Assembly (NCBI GenBank): GCA_023128825.1
Contig: JAGMDF010000093.1
Span: 1-58,585, forward strand
Reading direction: 5' to 3'
Source: Caldifarciminota bacterium
Lineage (GTDB): Bacteria; Hydrothermota; Tepidihabitantia; B3-TA06
DNA: 58,585 bases
The translations under genes were made by a program, and so were the position numbers. Positions within the stretch are counted from its first letter, which is position 1. Every line of letters begins with the position of its first letter. Shown in pieces: positions 8,811 to 17,512 of the stretch. Below the pieces are notes generated by a model that saw nothing but the letters and a program-made list of their open reading frames with translations, was not told the DNA's origin and did not search any database.

Positions 8811-9572
8811 ATGGATGAAAAGGAAGTAGAAGTTAAAGCGCCTGAGCCGGAAGCGCAGGCGGGGCCAGCCTATCCGGACGACAAACCAAAAGAAAATCTG
8901 ATCCCGGTCTTCATCTACGGGAAGCGCTTCTTCGTTCCCGAAAGCTTTACCATCATTACCGCGATGGAGTACGTGGGCTTCCAGTTCAAAAAGGCAATCG
9001 GCTGCCGCGAGGGGTTCTGCGGGGCGTGTGCCACCATCTACCGGCTGGAAGGCGACTACAAGCTTCGCACCGGCCTTGCATGCCAGACCGTGGTTGAACC
9101 CAACATGTATTTGGTGCAGATACCATTTACACCGGCGGTCAAGGCGGTCTATGACATCTCAAAGCTCAAGCCTGAGCTTGCGTCCATCCAGCGCTACTAC
9201 CCTGAGGTGTTCCGGTGCGTGGCCTGCAACTCCTGCACCAAGGCGTGCCCCCAGGAGATCGAGGTGATGGACTACATCCAGGAGATCAAACGCGGTAACC
9301 TTGCCAAAGCCGCAGACCTTTCGTTCGACTGCATCATGTGCGGCCTTTGCGCCGTGCGCTGCCCTGCGGAGATGGTGCAGTACAACATCGCGCTCCTTGC
9401 CCGGCGGCTGACAGGACGCTACCTCCTGCCTCGCTCGGCACACCTTGCCGAGCGCCTGGCCGAGCAGAAGGAAGGCCGTTACGAAAAGGAAATTGAGAAA
9501 CTCAAGGGTCTCTCGCGTGAGGAGTTAACCAAGCGCTACACCGAGCGCGATCTTGACTTCAAGGTTTTTTAG
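8811..9572 (+). CDS. fumarate reductase/succinate dehydrogenase iron-sulfur subunit
   Basis: It should carry electrons to or from the flavoprotein encoded next. A [2Fe-2S] domain has Cys65, Cys70, Cys73 and Cys91 (GCREGFCGACATI...LACQT). Two ferredoxin-like clusters follow: Cys136/139/142/146 (CVACNSCTKACP) and Cys174/177/180/184 (CIMCGLCAVRCP). Standard SdhB/FrdB proteins bind one [4Fe-4S] and one [3Fe-4S] cluster with irregular spacing. The two regular CxxCxxCxxxC motifs here look more like HdrC/TfrB-type subunits. Length is 253 residues. The gene is 5 bp from the flavoprotein gene. No membrane-anchor subunit gene is found on either side. Confidence 0.85.
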   Translation: MDEKEVEVKAPEPEAQAGPAYPDDKPKENLIPVFIYGKRFFVPESFTIITAMEYVGFQFKKAIGCREGFCGACATIYRLEGDYKLRTGLACQTVVEPNMYLVQIPFTPAVKAVYDISKLKPELASIQRYYPEVFRCVACNSCTKACPQEIEVMDYIQEIKRGNLAKAADLSFDCIMCGLCAVRCPAEMVQYNIALLARRLTGRYLLPRSAHLAERLAEQKEGRYEKEIEKLKGLSREELTKRYTERDLDFKVF

Positions 9573-9577
9573 AAGAT

Positions 9578-11266
9578 ATGATGAGCGGATATCCTGAATA
9601 CATGCAGGTCTCTTTGGAGAAGGTCAAGGCCACGCGTCCGGCGCGTTTGGAAAAGGCGAAGGCTGGCCGAGAGGTGGTTAAGAGGATGAGCCTTGCCGAG
9701 CGCGAGGAGGTTCTATCCGGTTTTCATCCCGATTACCAGCCCGATGCGCGCAAGCCCATCCGCATCGGCCATAACAAGGGCGAGGAGATGACCTCGCGGG
9801 TGGTTGATTTGCTCGAATCCTATCCTTCGATTAACCCGGGCGACTTCGATCTTTCCGAGCCTGATTTTGACACCGACGTATTGATAATCGGCGCGGGCGG
9901 AGGCGGGTGCATGGCCGCCATCCAGGTGGCCAACGCGGGTCTTAACTCGGTGCTTGCTACCAAGCTCCGCGTGGGCGACTCCAACTCAATGATGTCTCAG
10001 GGCGGGATGCAGGCCGCGGTTAATCCGCACGACAACCCGGCAATCCACTACCTTGATGCGATCGGCGGCGGCCACTTCGACAACAAACCCGAGCTGGTTG
10101 AAGCCCTGACCATGGACGGACCCATGATCGCCGGCTATCTCGAGGAACTGGGAGTGATGTGGGACAAGGACTCCGAAGGCATCTGCAACACCGAGTCCGG
10201 CGGCGGCACCTCCCGACGCCGCATGCTCTCCTGCCGCGACTACACCGGAGCCGAAATCCAGCGCGTTTTGCGCGACGAGGTCAAGAACCACCCTGATAAG
10301 ATTACCATCGTGGAGTACTCTCCGGCGGTCGAACTTCTCCTTGACGAGGCGGGCGAAGCGGCAGGCGCGCTTCTTTACAACATGGAGACCGAGGAGTATA
10401 CCGTGGTTCGCGCCCGCTCGGTGATCATGTCCACCGGCGGATTCGGACGCCTGCACATAAAAGGGTTTGCCACCACCAATCACTACGGCGCTACCGCCGA
10501 CGGCCTGGTGATGGCCTATCACGCCGGAGCAAAGCTTTTGTACATGGACTCGGTGCAGTTCCACCCCACCGGCGCGGTATACCCTGAGCAGATCCTGGGC
10601 TTTCTCATTACAGAGAAGGTCAGAGGTCTTGGCGGCCAGCCGGTCAACAAGGAAGGGGAACTATTCGTATTTCCACTGGAACCGCGCGATGTCGAGGCGG
10701 CGTCGTTTATCCGCGAATCCACCAAGCGGGGCATGGGTGTGAAGACCCCTGCCGGTCGCGTCGGGGTGTGGCTTGATTCGCCCCTCATCGATCTTTTATC
10801 AGGTCCTGGCACCATCCAGACCACACTTCCCGCCATGGTGCGTCAGTTCAAGCGTTTCGGCATAGACATCACGCAAGAGCCCATGCTTGTCTACCCTACC
10901 CTGCACTACCAGAACGGCGGAATAGAGATCAACACGGATACCCGGACCACCCTTGCCGGTCTTTTTGCTGCAGGCGAGGTCTCAGGCGGGGTGCACGGCC
11001 GCAACCGGCTGATGGGCAACTCGGTTTTAGACTACAACGTGTTCGGACGCAGGGCGGGTAAAGCAGCGGCTGAGAGGGCCAAGGCTCTGGCTGGACGCGA
11101 AGCCAAACTCTCTCTCGATCACGTACGGGCGTTCCGAAAGGAGCTTGAGGACACAGGAATCCCGGAGACCAGCCACGCGCCTATCCTTATCCCCGAATAC
11201 CGCAACCCAGAGGTCTTAAAAAAGCACCGCAAGAATTATGATCCGTTCATCGGTCAGTTCCTGTAA
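9578..11266 (+). CDS. fumarate reductase/succinate dehydrogenase flavoprotein subunit
   Basis: It interconverts fumarate and succinate using covalently or tightly bound FAD. An N-terminal extension of ~95 residues precedes the Rossmann FAD motif VLIIGAGGGGCMAA. Family landmarks follow: SQGGMQAA, the HPTGA motif near residue 330, GGIEINTDTRT, and HGRNRLMGNSVLDYNVFGRRAG near the C-terminus (SdhA has HGANRLGGNSLLD). Length is 562 residues, within the family range, although the C-terminal domain is short. The ATG at 9578 is followed by a second ATG, and the start is not certain. It is co-transcribed with the iron-sulfur subunit. Direction in vivo (fumarate reduction or succinate oxidation) cannot be told from sequence. 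Confidence 0.88.
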   Translation: MMSGYPEYMQVSLEKVKATRPARLEKAKAGREVVKRMSLAEREEVLSGFHPDYQPDARKPIRIGHNKGEEMTSRVVDLLESYPSINPGDFDLSEPDFDTDVLIIGAGGGGCMAAIQVANAGLNSVLATKLRVGDSNSMMSQGGMQAAVNPHDNPAIHYLDAIGGGHFDNKPELVEALTMDGPMIAGYLEELGVMWDKDSEGICNTESGGGTSRRRMLSCRDYTGAEIQRVLRDEVKNHPDKITIVEYSPAVELLLDEAGEAAGALLYNMETEEYTVVRARSVIMSTGGFGRLHIKGFATTNHYGATADGLVMAYHAGAKLLYMDSVQFHPTGAVYPEQILGFLITEKVRGLGGQPVNKEGELFVFPLEPRDVEAASFIRESTKRGMGVKTPAGRVGVWLDSPLIDLLSGPGTIQTTLPAMVRQFKRFGIDITQEPMLVYPTLHYQNGGIEINTDTRTTLAGLFAAGEVSGGVHGRNRLMGNSVLDYNVFGRRAGKAAAERAKALAGREAKLSLDHVRAFRKELEDTGIPETSHAPILIPEYRNPEVLKKHRKNYDPFIGQFL

Positions 11267-11662
11267 TCGCCAACAGATCGCCTCAGTCGTTCCCTCCATT
11301 AATTTCTGGGGAGTGTAATCTGCCTGGTTACCAAGTTGCGGAATATCGCAACCTGCAAAAACCCGTCCGATGAGCGGCATCTTGGCTGTCTTTGCTTCCT
11401 TCAGCTTACCCATGCAGTATACTTGAGTTTCTTTTCGTTTTCCCCCACCGTGGTTTTAACGAACCCGGCGAACACGTAATCGCCTTCAGGAGAGTCTAAG
11501 GAAAATGCGCAGCAGCAGATTAAAATTGGTGTATCGTATCCCTTCGATTATGCGAAAGATAAACATAGTTAGGGCCATGATCGATATTGAAGCGATAAGG
11601 ATCATAGAATTTCTCCACACCTCGTGGGGGGATTCAGGAGGCCTTATATCATTCACGCTCAT
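11216..11662 (-). pseudogene. frameshifted small membrane-anchored protein gene downstream of ogt
   Basis: The ATG at 11662 overlaps the ogt stop as ATGA, so the gene is coupled to ogt. In the first frame it encodes MSVNDIRPPESPHEVWRNSM, a membrane helix and FRIIEG, then stops at 11486 (58 residues). The next reading frame continues without a break as KGYDTPILICC and SPEGDYVFAGFVKTTVGE up to YTAWVS. The first frame then resumes with KLKEAKTAKMPLIGRVF to the stop at 11216. The switches fall next to GGG runs, and the total span is 149 codons in phase. It is either a pseudogene or two compensating sequencing errors; the intact protein would be ~148 residues. The 3' end overlaps the convergent flavoprotein gene by 51 bp. 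Function is unknown. Confidence 0.55.
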
Positions 11663-12126
11663 CTTGGCATCTTTTGTTCCAGTGCAAGCAGCCTGGCCTT
11701 GAGCGTTAGTCCGCCGCCGAACCCGGTGAGCGAGCCGTTTGAGCCTATCACCCGGTGGCAGGGTACAACCAGAGGGAAGGGATTGCGAGCCATCACCTGG
11801 CCGACCGCCCTTGCCGCCTTGGGATTTCCTATCCTTCTTGCAAGCTCTGCGTAGGAGAGCATCTGGCCGCAGCGCGTCTTTAAAAGTTCCTGAGATACCT
11901 TTCTTGCAAAGGGCGTCAACCTTTCCCAGTTAATCGGTAGATTAAAACTCACCTCCTTGCCAGCCAGATAATCGCCGAGCTGTGCAAAGAATCTTTCGAC
12001 TTCTGGCGGCGGGTTTTCGTTCGATATGCCTGGCCGGACAGGGTTTATGAGTATCTCGTGCGCCTTGCCGTCTTTCCATCGTACCGCAACCCGGAGCGTA
12101 CCTGAGGTAAAGAGGAACGTCTGCAT
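11659..12126 (-). CDS. ogt: methylated-DNA-protein cysteine methyltransferase
   Basis: It repairs O6-alkylguanine by transferring the alkyl group to its own cysteine. The active-site motif PCHRVIGSNG with acceptor Cys (~130) is present, followed by GFGGG. The helix-turn-helix part (SYAELARRIGNPKAARAVG) precedes it. At 155 residues it is a compact Ogt/MGMT. The start at 12126 is supported by a promoter whose -10 box ends 6 nt upstream. It is transcribed divergently from pdxA. The stop overlaps the start of the frameshifted gene downstream. Confidence 0.92.
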   Translation of the reverse strand: MQTFLFTSGTLRVAVRWKDGKAHEILINPVRPGISNENPPPEVERFFAQLGDYLAGKEVSFNLPINWERLTPFARKVSQELLKTRCGQMLSYAELARRIGNPKAARAVGQVMARNPFPLVVPCHRVIGSNGSLTGFGGGLTLKARLLALEQKMPR

Positions 12127-12132
12127 CAGATT

Positions 12133-12160
12133 AGTATAGGTAGCGATCCCTTAACGTCAA
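12133..12160 (-). promoter_or_regulatory. leaderless promoter of ogt
   Basis: Minus strand TTGACG (12160-12155), 16 bp, TATACT (12138-12133). The ATG at 12126 follows after 6 nt. It is back to back with the pdxA promoter, with only 6 bp between the two -35 boxes. Confidence 0.72.
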
Positions 12161-12166
12161 TTAGTC

Positions 12167-12194
12167 TTGCCCTCGGCTCGAAAATGATTACAAT
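12167..12194 (+). promoter_or_regulatory. leaderless promoter of the pdxA-holB operon
   Basis: TTGCCC (12167-12172), 16 bp, TACAAT (12189-12194). The GTG at 12201 follows after 6 nt. Confidence 0.6.
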
Positions 12195-12200
12195 ATCGGT

Positions 12201-13112
12201 GTGGCGAGAATCGGGATAACCCTCGGTGATCCGGCAGGTATAGGCCCTGAGATTGTGGTTAAAGCCTTAGCCAAGCTGCGCAAGGAACCGATTCACTTGA
12301 CAATCATAGGTTCCGTAAGTATCCTTAGTGCGGCTCAGATGATGCTTAAGATGAACTTCTCCTTGCCCCGAGTAGCCGATACCGGCGAGGTGGAGTTTGA
12401 GTTCGGCCGTGTGCAGCACTCGGCTGGTAAAGCAGCGCTCGAAGCAATAAAGAAAGCCGTCAAGCTCCTCAAGGAGGGCGAGATAGACGCTCTGGTTACC
12501 GCTCCTGTGAGTAAAGAAGCCATCGGGCTTTCGGTGCCTGGCTTCACCGGCCACACCGAGTTCCTTGCACATGAGTTCGGTGCCCGCGAGGTGCTCATGA
12601 TTGCCCACTCACCTTACGCATCCTTTGCGTTTGTAACAACCCACCACCCGCTTCAAGACGTGCCAGGACTCATCACCACCGAGCGCGTTTTGCGCAAGCT
12701 TGAACTTTATGCCGATTTCTTAAGAACCCTTCATGGCCGCGAGGCAAACATGGCAGTTCTCGCACTTAACCCGCACGCTAATGAGTTCTCCCGCGGCGAA
12801 GAAGAAAAAATCAGCCAAGCCGTCAGTTTTGCCCGCAAGAAGGGGATTGATGCAAGAGGTCCCTATCCCGCAGACACGTTTCATCGTCATATACAAGAGG
12901 TGGACGGCTTTCTTACCCAGTATCATGATCAGGGGATGATTCCTGCCAAGATGTTGGCCCGAGGCCAGGGGGTTAACGTAACCTGGGGACTTCCTTTTGT
13001 GCGTACCTCGCCTTTACACGGAACGGCTTTTGACATTGCCGGTCAGGAGAGGGCCGATCCCTCAAGTCTTATCGCGGCCATCCGCATGGCAGATCGCCTA
13101 ACAGGGAGCTAG
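12201..13112 (+). CDS. pdxA: 4-hydroxythreonine-4-phosphate dehydrogenase
   Basis: It carries out the NAD-dependent oxidation in the DXP-dependent pyridoxal phosphate pathway. Motifs include GDPAGIGPE at the N-terminus, APVSKEAI, metal-ligand histidines in FTGHTEFL, LNPHANEFSRGEEE and YHDQGMIPAK, and GLPFVRTSPLHGTAFDIAG near the end. At 303 residues it is slightly shorter than E. coli PdxA (329). The GTG start is set by the promoter spacing. It heads a long operon and is followed with no gap by the transketolase halves. Transketolase can supply erythrose 4-phosphate, a precursor of this pathway, so the pairing is sensible. Related family members (PdxA2, DenD-type) act on other substrates, so some doubt on the substrate remains. 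Confidence 0.88.
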   Translation: MARIGITLGDPAGIGPEIVVKALAKLRKEPIHLTIIGSVSILSAAQMMLKMNFSLPRVADTGEVEFEFGRVQHSAGKAALEAIKKAVKLLKEGEIDALVTAPVSKEAIGLSVPGFTGHTEFLAHEFGAREVLMIAHSPYASFAFVTTHHPLQDVPGLITTERVLRKLELYADFLRTLHGREANMAVLALNPHANEFSRGEEEKISQAVSFARKKGIDARGPYPADTFHRHIQEVDGFLTQYHDQGMIPAKMLARGQGVNVTWGLPFVRTSPLHGTAFDIAGQERADPSSLIAAIRMADRLTGS

Positions 13113-13967
13113 ATGGAAAAAGAAGATTTTGATTTTAAACCTATCCAGCCGCCTGTGGAGTTAATCGGCAAGTTGACCGCCAAAGCGCGTCAGTTGCGTA
13201 AGGACGTGCTCGTCATGCTTGCGAAGGCTGGCTCCGGTCACACCGGCGGCTCGCTTTCGGCTGTAGATATACTCACTGCCCTTTACTATCACGTTCTACG
13301 CCACAGGCCTGATGAGCCTGACTGGCCTGAGCGCGATCGATTCGTGCTCTCCAAGGGACACGCCGCACCAGCCCTTTACGCCGTGCTTGCAGACTGCGGA
13401 TACTTCCCTCGCGAGCATCTTGAGACCCTGCGGAGGTTAGGCTCGCCACTGCAGGGGCATCCCTGTTTGTGTACCCCGGGTGTAGAGATCTGTACCGGTT
13501 CTCTTGGACATGGGCTCTCGCTCGCCAACGGGATGGCGTTAGGTCTGCGGATCGACCGCAAGGATTCACGCGTCTATGCGCTTCTTGGCGACGGTGAGTG
13601 CGAGGAGGGCGAGGTTTGGGAGGCGGCCATGAGCTCCGCACACTTCAAGCTTTCGAACCTTACGGCGATTGTAGACAAAAACCGCCTGCAGATCGACGGA
13701 GCGACCTCGGAGGTGATGAACATAGATCCTTTGGACGAGAAGTTCCGCTCGTTCGGCTGGCAGGCGATAAACGTCAACGGGCATGATTTCAAGCATCTTT
13801 TATCCGGCTTCAGGTTGGCCCGGGCGACAGGCTCTCGACCTACGGCTATAATCGCCCACACGGTAAAAGGCAAAGGGGTTTCATTCATGGAGAACAACCT
13901 TGAGTTTCACGGTCGTGCGCCGACCGAAGCGGAGTTGAAATGGGCTCTGGCGGAACTGGGCGAGTAG
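13113..13967 (+). CDS. transketolase, N-terminal (thiamine diphosphate binding) subunit
   Basis: With the next gene it forms a split transketolase that moves two-carbon units between sugar phosphates in the non-oxidative pentose phosphate pathway. The thiamine-diphosphate motif GDGECEEGEVWEAAMSSAHFK...DKNRLQIDG is present at ~155-195, with SKGHAAPALY and TGSLGHGLS upstream. The 284-residue length is typical of split transketolase alpha subunits. The ATG at 13113 directly follows the pdxA stop. It overlaps the C-terminal subunit gene by 28 bp. Confidence 0.93.
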   Translation: MEKEDFDFKPIQPPVELIGKLTAKARQLRKDVLVMLAKAGSGHTGGSLSAVDILTALYYHVLRHRPDEPDWPERDRFVLSKGHAAPALYAVLADCGYFPREHLETLRRLGSPLQGHPCLCTPGVEICTGSLGHGLSLANGMALGLRIDRKDSRVYALLGDGECEEGEVWEAAMSSAHFKLSNLTAIVDKNRLQIDGATSEVMNIDPLDEKFRSFGWQAINVNGHDFKHLLSGFRLARATGSRPTAIIAHTVKGKGVSFMENNLEFHGRAPTEAELKWALAELGE

Positions 13968-14890
13968 AGCGCTTCTCGCTGCGCAGTGCATACGGAGAGG
14001 CGCTTTTGGAGTTGGGCCGCAGGCGCAAGAACGTGGTGGTGCTGGATGCAGACCTTGCATTGTCCACTCAGACCGCCCGGTTCCGCAAGGCCTTCCCCGA
14101 CCGCTTCTTCGACATGGGGATAGCCGAGGCGGACATGATAGATACCGCTGTAGGACTGGCAACCACAGGCAAGCTTGTCTTCGTCTCCACCTTCGCCATG
14201 TTCGCGGTGGGCAAGCCCTGGGAGCAGATACGCAACTCGGCCGCCTACTCCGGGGTAACGCTTAACATCGTTGCGACCCATTCCGGAATCTCTGTAGGCG
14301 AAGACGGCTCCTCCCATCAATGCATAGAGGATATGGCGCTTATACGGATCATCCCTGGAACTACCGTTATCGCACCCGCGGACGACATCGCTACTTATGC
14401 ACTTGTGACAAAGCTTGCCGAGCATAAAGGCCTTTCCTACATGAGATTGACCCGGCCTAACCTGCCCAGGATATATGCCGAAGGTGAGTCCTTTGAGATA
14501 GGCAAGGCCAAGGTGCTCAAAAAGGGAACCCAGGCTACAATCGTAGCCACAGGCTCGCTTGTGTGGCCCTCTTTGCAAGCCGCGGACATTCTCGCTGAGG
14601 AGGGGATATCCATTGGTGTAATTGACATGCACACGGTAAAGCCCCTGGACTCAAAGCCTGTTATTGAGACGGCAAAGCGCACCGGCTTCATCGTCACCGC
14701 TGAGGAGCACACCGTTATAGGCGGTCTGGGCGAGGCGGTTGCTTCCTTACTTGCAGAACATCACCCCACCCGGATCAAACGAATCGGTATTCGCGATCGC
14801 TTCGGCGAGTCCGGTTCATGCGACGAGTTGATGGATTTCTTCGGATTTACCCCTGAGGCCATAGCCAAGGAAATCAAGGAAGCGCTATGA
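13940..14890 (+). CDS. transketolase, C-terminal subunit
   Basis: This is the pyrimidine-binding and C-terminal half of the split transketolase. Motifs include RSAYGEALLELG, DADLALST, the catalytic-region FDMGIAEADMIDTAVGLA, and EDGSSHQCIEDMALIR. The C-terminal domain has EEHTVIGGLGEAVASLL. Length is 316 residues. The start overlaps the preceding gene, and the stop overlaps ftsE as ATGA at 14887. A DXP-synthase-like role is unlikely given the size and split form. Confidence 0.92.
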   Translation: MGSGGTGRVERFSLRSAYGEALLELGRRRKNVVVLDADLALSTQTARFRKAFPDRFFDMGIAEADMIDTAVGLATTGKLVFVSTFAMFAVGKPWEQIRNSAAYSGVTLNIVATHSGISVGEDGSSHQCIEDMALIRIIPGTTVIAPADDIATYALVTKLAEHKGLSYMRLTRPNLPRIYAEGESFEIGKAKVLKKGTQATIVATGSLVWPSLQAADILAEEGISIGVIDMHTVKPLDSKPVIETAKRTGFIVTAEEHTVIGGLGEAVASLLAEHHPTRIKRIGIRDRFGESGSCDELMDFFGFTPEAIAKEIKEAL

Positions 14891-15537
14891 TTCGACTGGA
14901 GGGTGTGGCCAAGAGCTTTGCTCCGGATAGGGATGTCCTTGGAGAGATCAACCTTCATGTAAAGAAAGGTGAGTGGGTGTGGCTTCTTGGAGCTACCGGG
15001 GCAGGCAAAAGCGTTCTTATGAAGATAGTCTACGGGGCCTTGCCTCCCAGCCAGGGCACGATTTTTGTTCTTGATGAGGATGTCGGCTCGCTCAACGAGA
15101 CAGCACTATCCCTGCTTCGCCGGAGGGTGGGTATCGTGTTCCAGGACATACGCCTGCTCGACGACCGGCCGGTTCTTGAAAATGTCGCTCTTGTCTTAGA
15201 GGCCTTAGGGGCATCAGGGCGCGATGCCCGCGAACGCGCAGAGCGTTGGCTTGAAAAGGTAGGTATGAGCGATCACTCCTCACGCTGTCCCTACGAGCTC
15301 TCCATAGGACAGCGTCAGAAGGTGGCTCTGGCAAGGGCGCTCGCAAAGGAGCCGGAGGCTCTTCTGCTTGACGAACCGTTCTCAGCACTTGATGAGGCCC
15401 AGGAACGCGAGATGCTGAAGCTTTTGGGTGAAGTAAACCACGAAGGAACCACGATCCTTGCGGCAAGCCACACCCACGAGATACTGCACTTCCTTCCAGG
15501 AAGGGTGCTTCAGTTGACCGGGGGTGGCATACAGTGA
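14887..15537 (+). CDS. ftsE: cell division ATP-binding protein FtsE
   Basis: It is the ATPase of the FtsEX complex, which regulates septal peptidoglycan hydrolysis through a LytM-domain activator. Walker A is GATGAGKS (~36-43), the signature is LSIGQRQ (canonical LSGGQ), and Walker B is ALLLDEP. A Q-loop FQDIRLLDDRPVLENV, typical of FtsE, is present. Length is 216 residues. The start overlaps the transketolase stop (ATGA), and the stop overlaps the ftsX start (GTGA), so the genes are translationally coupled. Confidence 0.93.
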   Translation: MIRLEGVAKSFAPDRDVLGEINLHVKKGEWVWLLGATGAGKSVLMKIVYGALPPSQGTIFVLDEDVGSLNETALSLLRRRVGIVFQDIRLLDDRPVLENVALVLEALGASGRDARERAERWLEKVGMSDHSSRCPYELSIGQRQKVALARALAKEPEALLLDEPFSALDEAQEREMLKLLGEVNHEGTTILAASHTHEILHFLPGRVLQLTGGGIQ

Positions 15538-16391
15538 GCACAGGTTTCGTACTGAAAGAGGGTTCCAAGCTCTTTTTCAAAGGCAGGCGCATCTCGTTTG
15601 CAGCGGCTGCGATCTTCGCCGTTGTCCTTTCGATCGTAGGGGTTTTTGCACTCGGGACGTTCTATCTTCTCTCGTTCAAGAACGAGATAGAGAGCCGGCT
15701 TGAGGTCGTTGCCTTCCTTTCTCCCGATGCAAACTCAGAAGAACTCGTGGGTGAGTTTGAAACCCTTGAAGGGATCGTTTCCGGTTCTGCGGTGTCAAGC
15801 CAGGAGGCGCTTGAGGAGTTTCGTAAAGACCTGGGGGAGGATGCGGAGCTTCTGGACATACTTGATGAGAATCCCCTCCCGCCATCAATCAGATTAAAGC
15901 TCACGCCGGAGTACCGCTCACGCGCCCAGCTGGATGCTTTGGAGTGCAAGCTTCTGCTCTTCGATGGGGTCGAGGAGGTATGGGTGGATCGCAACCTGTT
16001 GGGCAAGCTGAATACGTTTCTTTACATACTTCTCGGTGCGGACGCGTTCGTGCTTCTTCTGGTCGGGTTCTCGGCGGTGCTCGTAACCATGCTCGCCACA
16101 CGCTTTGCTATCCTTGATCGCAGACGAATCATAGACCTCTACTGGCTCATGGGTGTCCACCCTCGCACTCTCAGAGCGCCTTACGTGATCGAGGGGCTTT
16201 TTGAGGGCCTGTTTGGCAGCATCGTGGCATACGGGATCGTTTTTGCCCTTCACCTCATACTTTACTCGCTCGTGGGTTCGATGGGCTTTCCTGCTTGGAA
16301 GCTTGCCGCGATCCTTCTGGGTCTAGGCCTTCTCTTCGGCTGGCTCGGTTCAGGCCTTGCGATAGACGCATTCAAACTTAAGAGAACGTGA
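15534..16391 (+). CDS. ftsX: cell division permease FtsX
   Basis: It is the membrane partner of FtsE that transmits ATP hydrolysis to a periplasmic activator. It has one membrane helix at ~25-48, an extracytoplasmic domain at ~50-165 (SPDANSEELVGEFE..., PLPPSIRLKL), then three helices at ~165-280, the expected FtsX layout. Length is 285 residues. The GTG at 15534 overlaps the ftsE stop, and its own stop overlaps the start of the LytM protein gene, so ftsE, ftsX and the activator form one translational unit. Confidence 0.92.
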   Translation: MSTGFVLKEGSKLFFKGRRISFAAAAIFAVVLSIVGVFALGTFYLLSFKNEIESRLEVVAFLSPDANSEELVGEFETLEGIVSGSAVSSQEALEEFRKDLGEDAELLDILDENPLPPSIRLKLTPEYRSRAQLDALECKLLLFDGVEEVWVDRNLLGKLNTFLYILLGADAFVLLLVGFSAVLVTMLATRFAILDRRRIIDLYWLMGVHPRTLRAPYVIEGLFEGLFGSIVAYGIVFALHLILYSLVGSMGFPAWKLAAILLGLGLLFGWLGSGLAIDAFKLKRT

Positions 16392-17512
16392 AGCGACTCC
16401 TTCCCTGGCTTCTGGTTATTCTCGTTCCGTTTATTATGCTTCCACAGCCCAAGGCCGAGCGTCAAAGGGAGCTTACAAAGATTCGCTCCCGCCTCTCAGA
16501 GGTCAAGAAAGAGATCAGCGCATTCAAAAAACAGGAGAAGGGCATAGCCAGGGAGATTGACCTTCTTGAGGAACAGGTCTCTTTGACCCGGCGGCTCATA
16601 TCCGAGCTCAGGCGTTCGCAGCTCTCAACCCAGGCAGGGATAGACTCGCTCGAGGAGGCGATCGATTCGCTGGGAACCCGGCTTGGGGAAAGCAAGGAAA
16701 ATCTGCGCAAAAGGCTCGTTTCACTTTACAAGCGGGGGCAGTTCTACGATATGGAACTTATCTTCGGCGCCAGCTCTGTTGCCGAAATATACGACCGCAT
16801 CTACTTTACACGCTACGCGGCTCGCGCCGAGGAGCGGCTTTTTGAAAGCCTGCTTGGTGCAAAAGCCCAGGTGGAGCAAAAGAAGGACAGCCTCGAGCTC
16901 TTCAACAATGAACTTTCAGCGCTTCTTGGAGAACAAAAAGCGGCCAAGGATTCGCTTACTTCCGCAAAACGAAGCAAACAGAAAAGGTTGAACAAGATCC
17001 AGACCTCAAAGAAGTCGAAGGAGAAACTTCGCAAAGAGCTGGAGGCACGCAGACGGGAACTGGAAAGGCTGATTGCGTCAATGGATAAAAAGAGTGCCGG
17101 TTCTGCTGACCGTAAACCCACAGGCACCGTTATAGAAAAGGGAAGAGGCAATCTTCCATGGCCGGTGGCAACGAGAAAGATTCTCGCAAGCTTTGGAACG
17201 ATAGTTCATCCACGATATAAGACCAGGACCTTTAACGATGGAATAGATATCGACTGTTCAGGCGGGCAGACGGTTAAGGCAATCAACAAAGGTAAGGTCG
17301 CCTACGCAGAGCACCTTACAGGCTACGGCCTTCTTGTTGTCATAGATCACCAGGATGGCTACTACTCCCTTTACGGAAACCTGGATAAGATAAGTGTCAA
17401 GAAGGGACAAACCGTGTCCCAGGGGCAGGCGCTGGGCACGGCATCAGACTATCTGCATTTCTCGATAAGCAAGGGCACCGAGTTCCGCAACCCAATAAAC
17501 TATTTGAAGTAG
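16388..17512 (+). CDS. EnvC-like murein hydrolase activator (coiled coil plus degenerate LytM domain)
   Basis: It probably activates septal amidases under FtsEX control in the periplasm. A signal peptide at 1-23 is followed by long coiled coils (~24-115 and ~155-235), a linker, and a C-terminal LytM/M23 domain (~250-374). The zinc ligands are not conserved: the usual HxGxD appears as NDGID, and the usual HxH near the end reads YLHFSI. It is therefore likely a regulator and not an enzyme, as in EnvC. The GTG at 16388 overlaps the ftsX stop. The ftsE-ftsX-lytM order supports the role. Confidence 0.88.
   Translation: MKRLLPWLLVILVPFIMLPQPKAERQRELTKIRSRLSEVKKEISAFKKQEKGIAREIDLLEEQVSLTRRLISELRRSQLSTQAGIDSLEEAIDSLGTRLGESKENLRKRLVSLYKRGQFYDMELIFGASSVAEIYDRIYFTRYAARAEERLFESLLGAKAQVEQKKDSLELFNNELSALLGEQKAAKDSLTSAKRSKQKRLNKIQTSKKSKEKLRKELEARRRELERLIASMDKKSAGSADRKPTGTVIEKGRGNLPWPVATRKILASFGTIVHPRYKTRTFNDGIDIDCSGGQTVKAINKGKVAYAEHLTGYGLLVVIDHQDGYYSLYGNLDKISVKKGQTVSQGQALGTASDYLHFSISKGTEFRNPINYLK

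Noticed and set aside
9986-10564. Open frame of 192 codons opposite the fumarate reductase flavoprotein gene
   Set aside because: Antisense shadow of a clear FAD protein; no supporting signals.
13907-14632. Open frame of 241 codons on the minus strand inside the transketolase C-terminal gene
   Set aside because: It is antisense to a well-conserved gene, with low-complexity antisense-type composition and no initiation signal.
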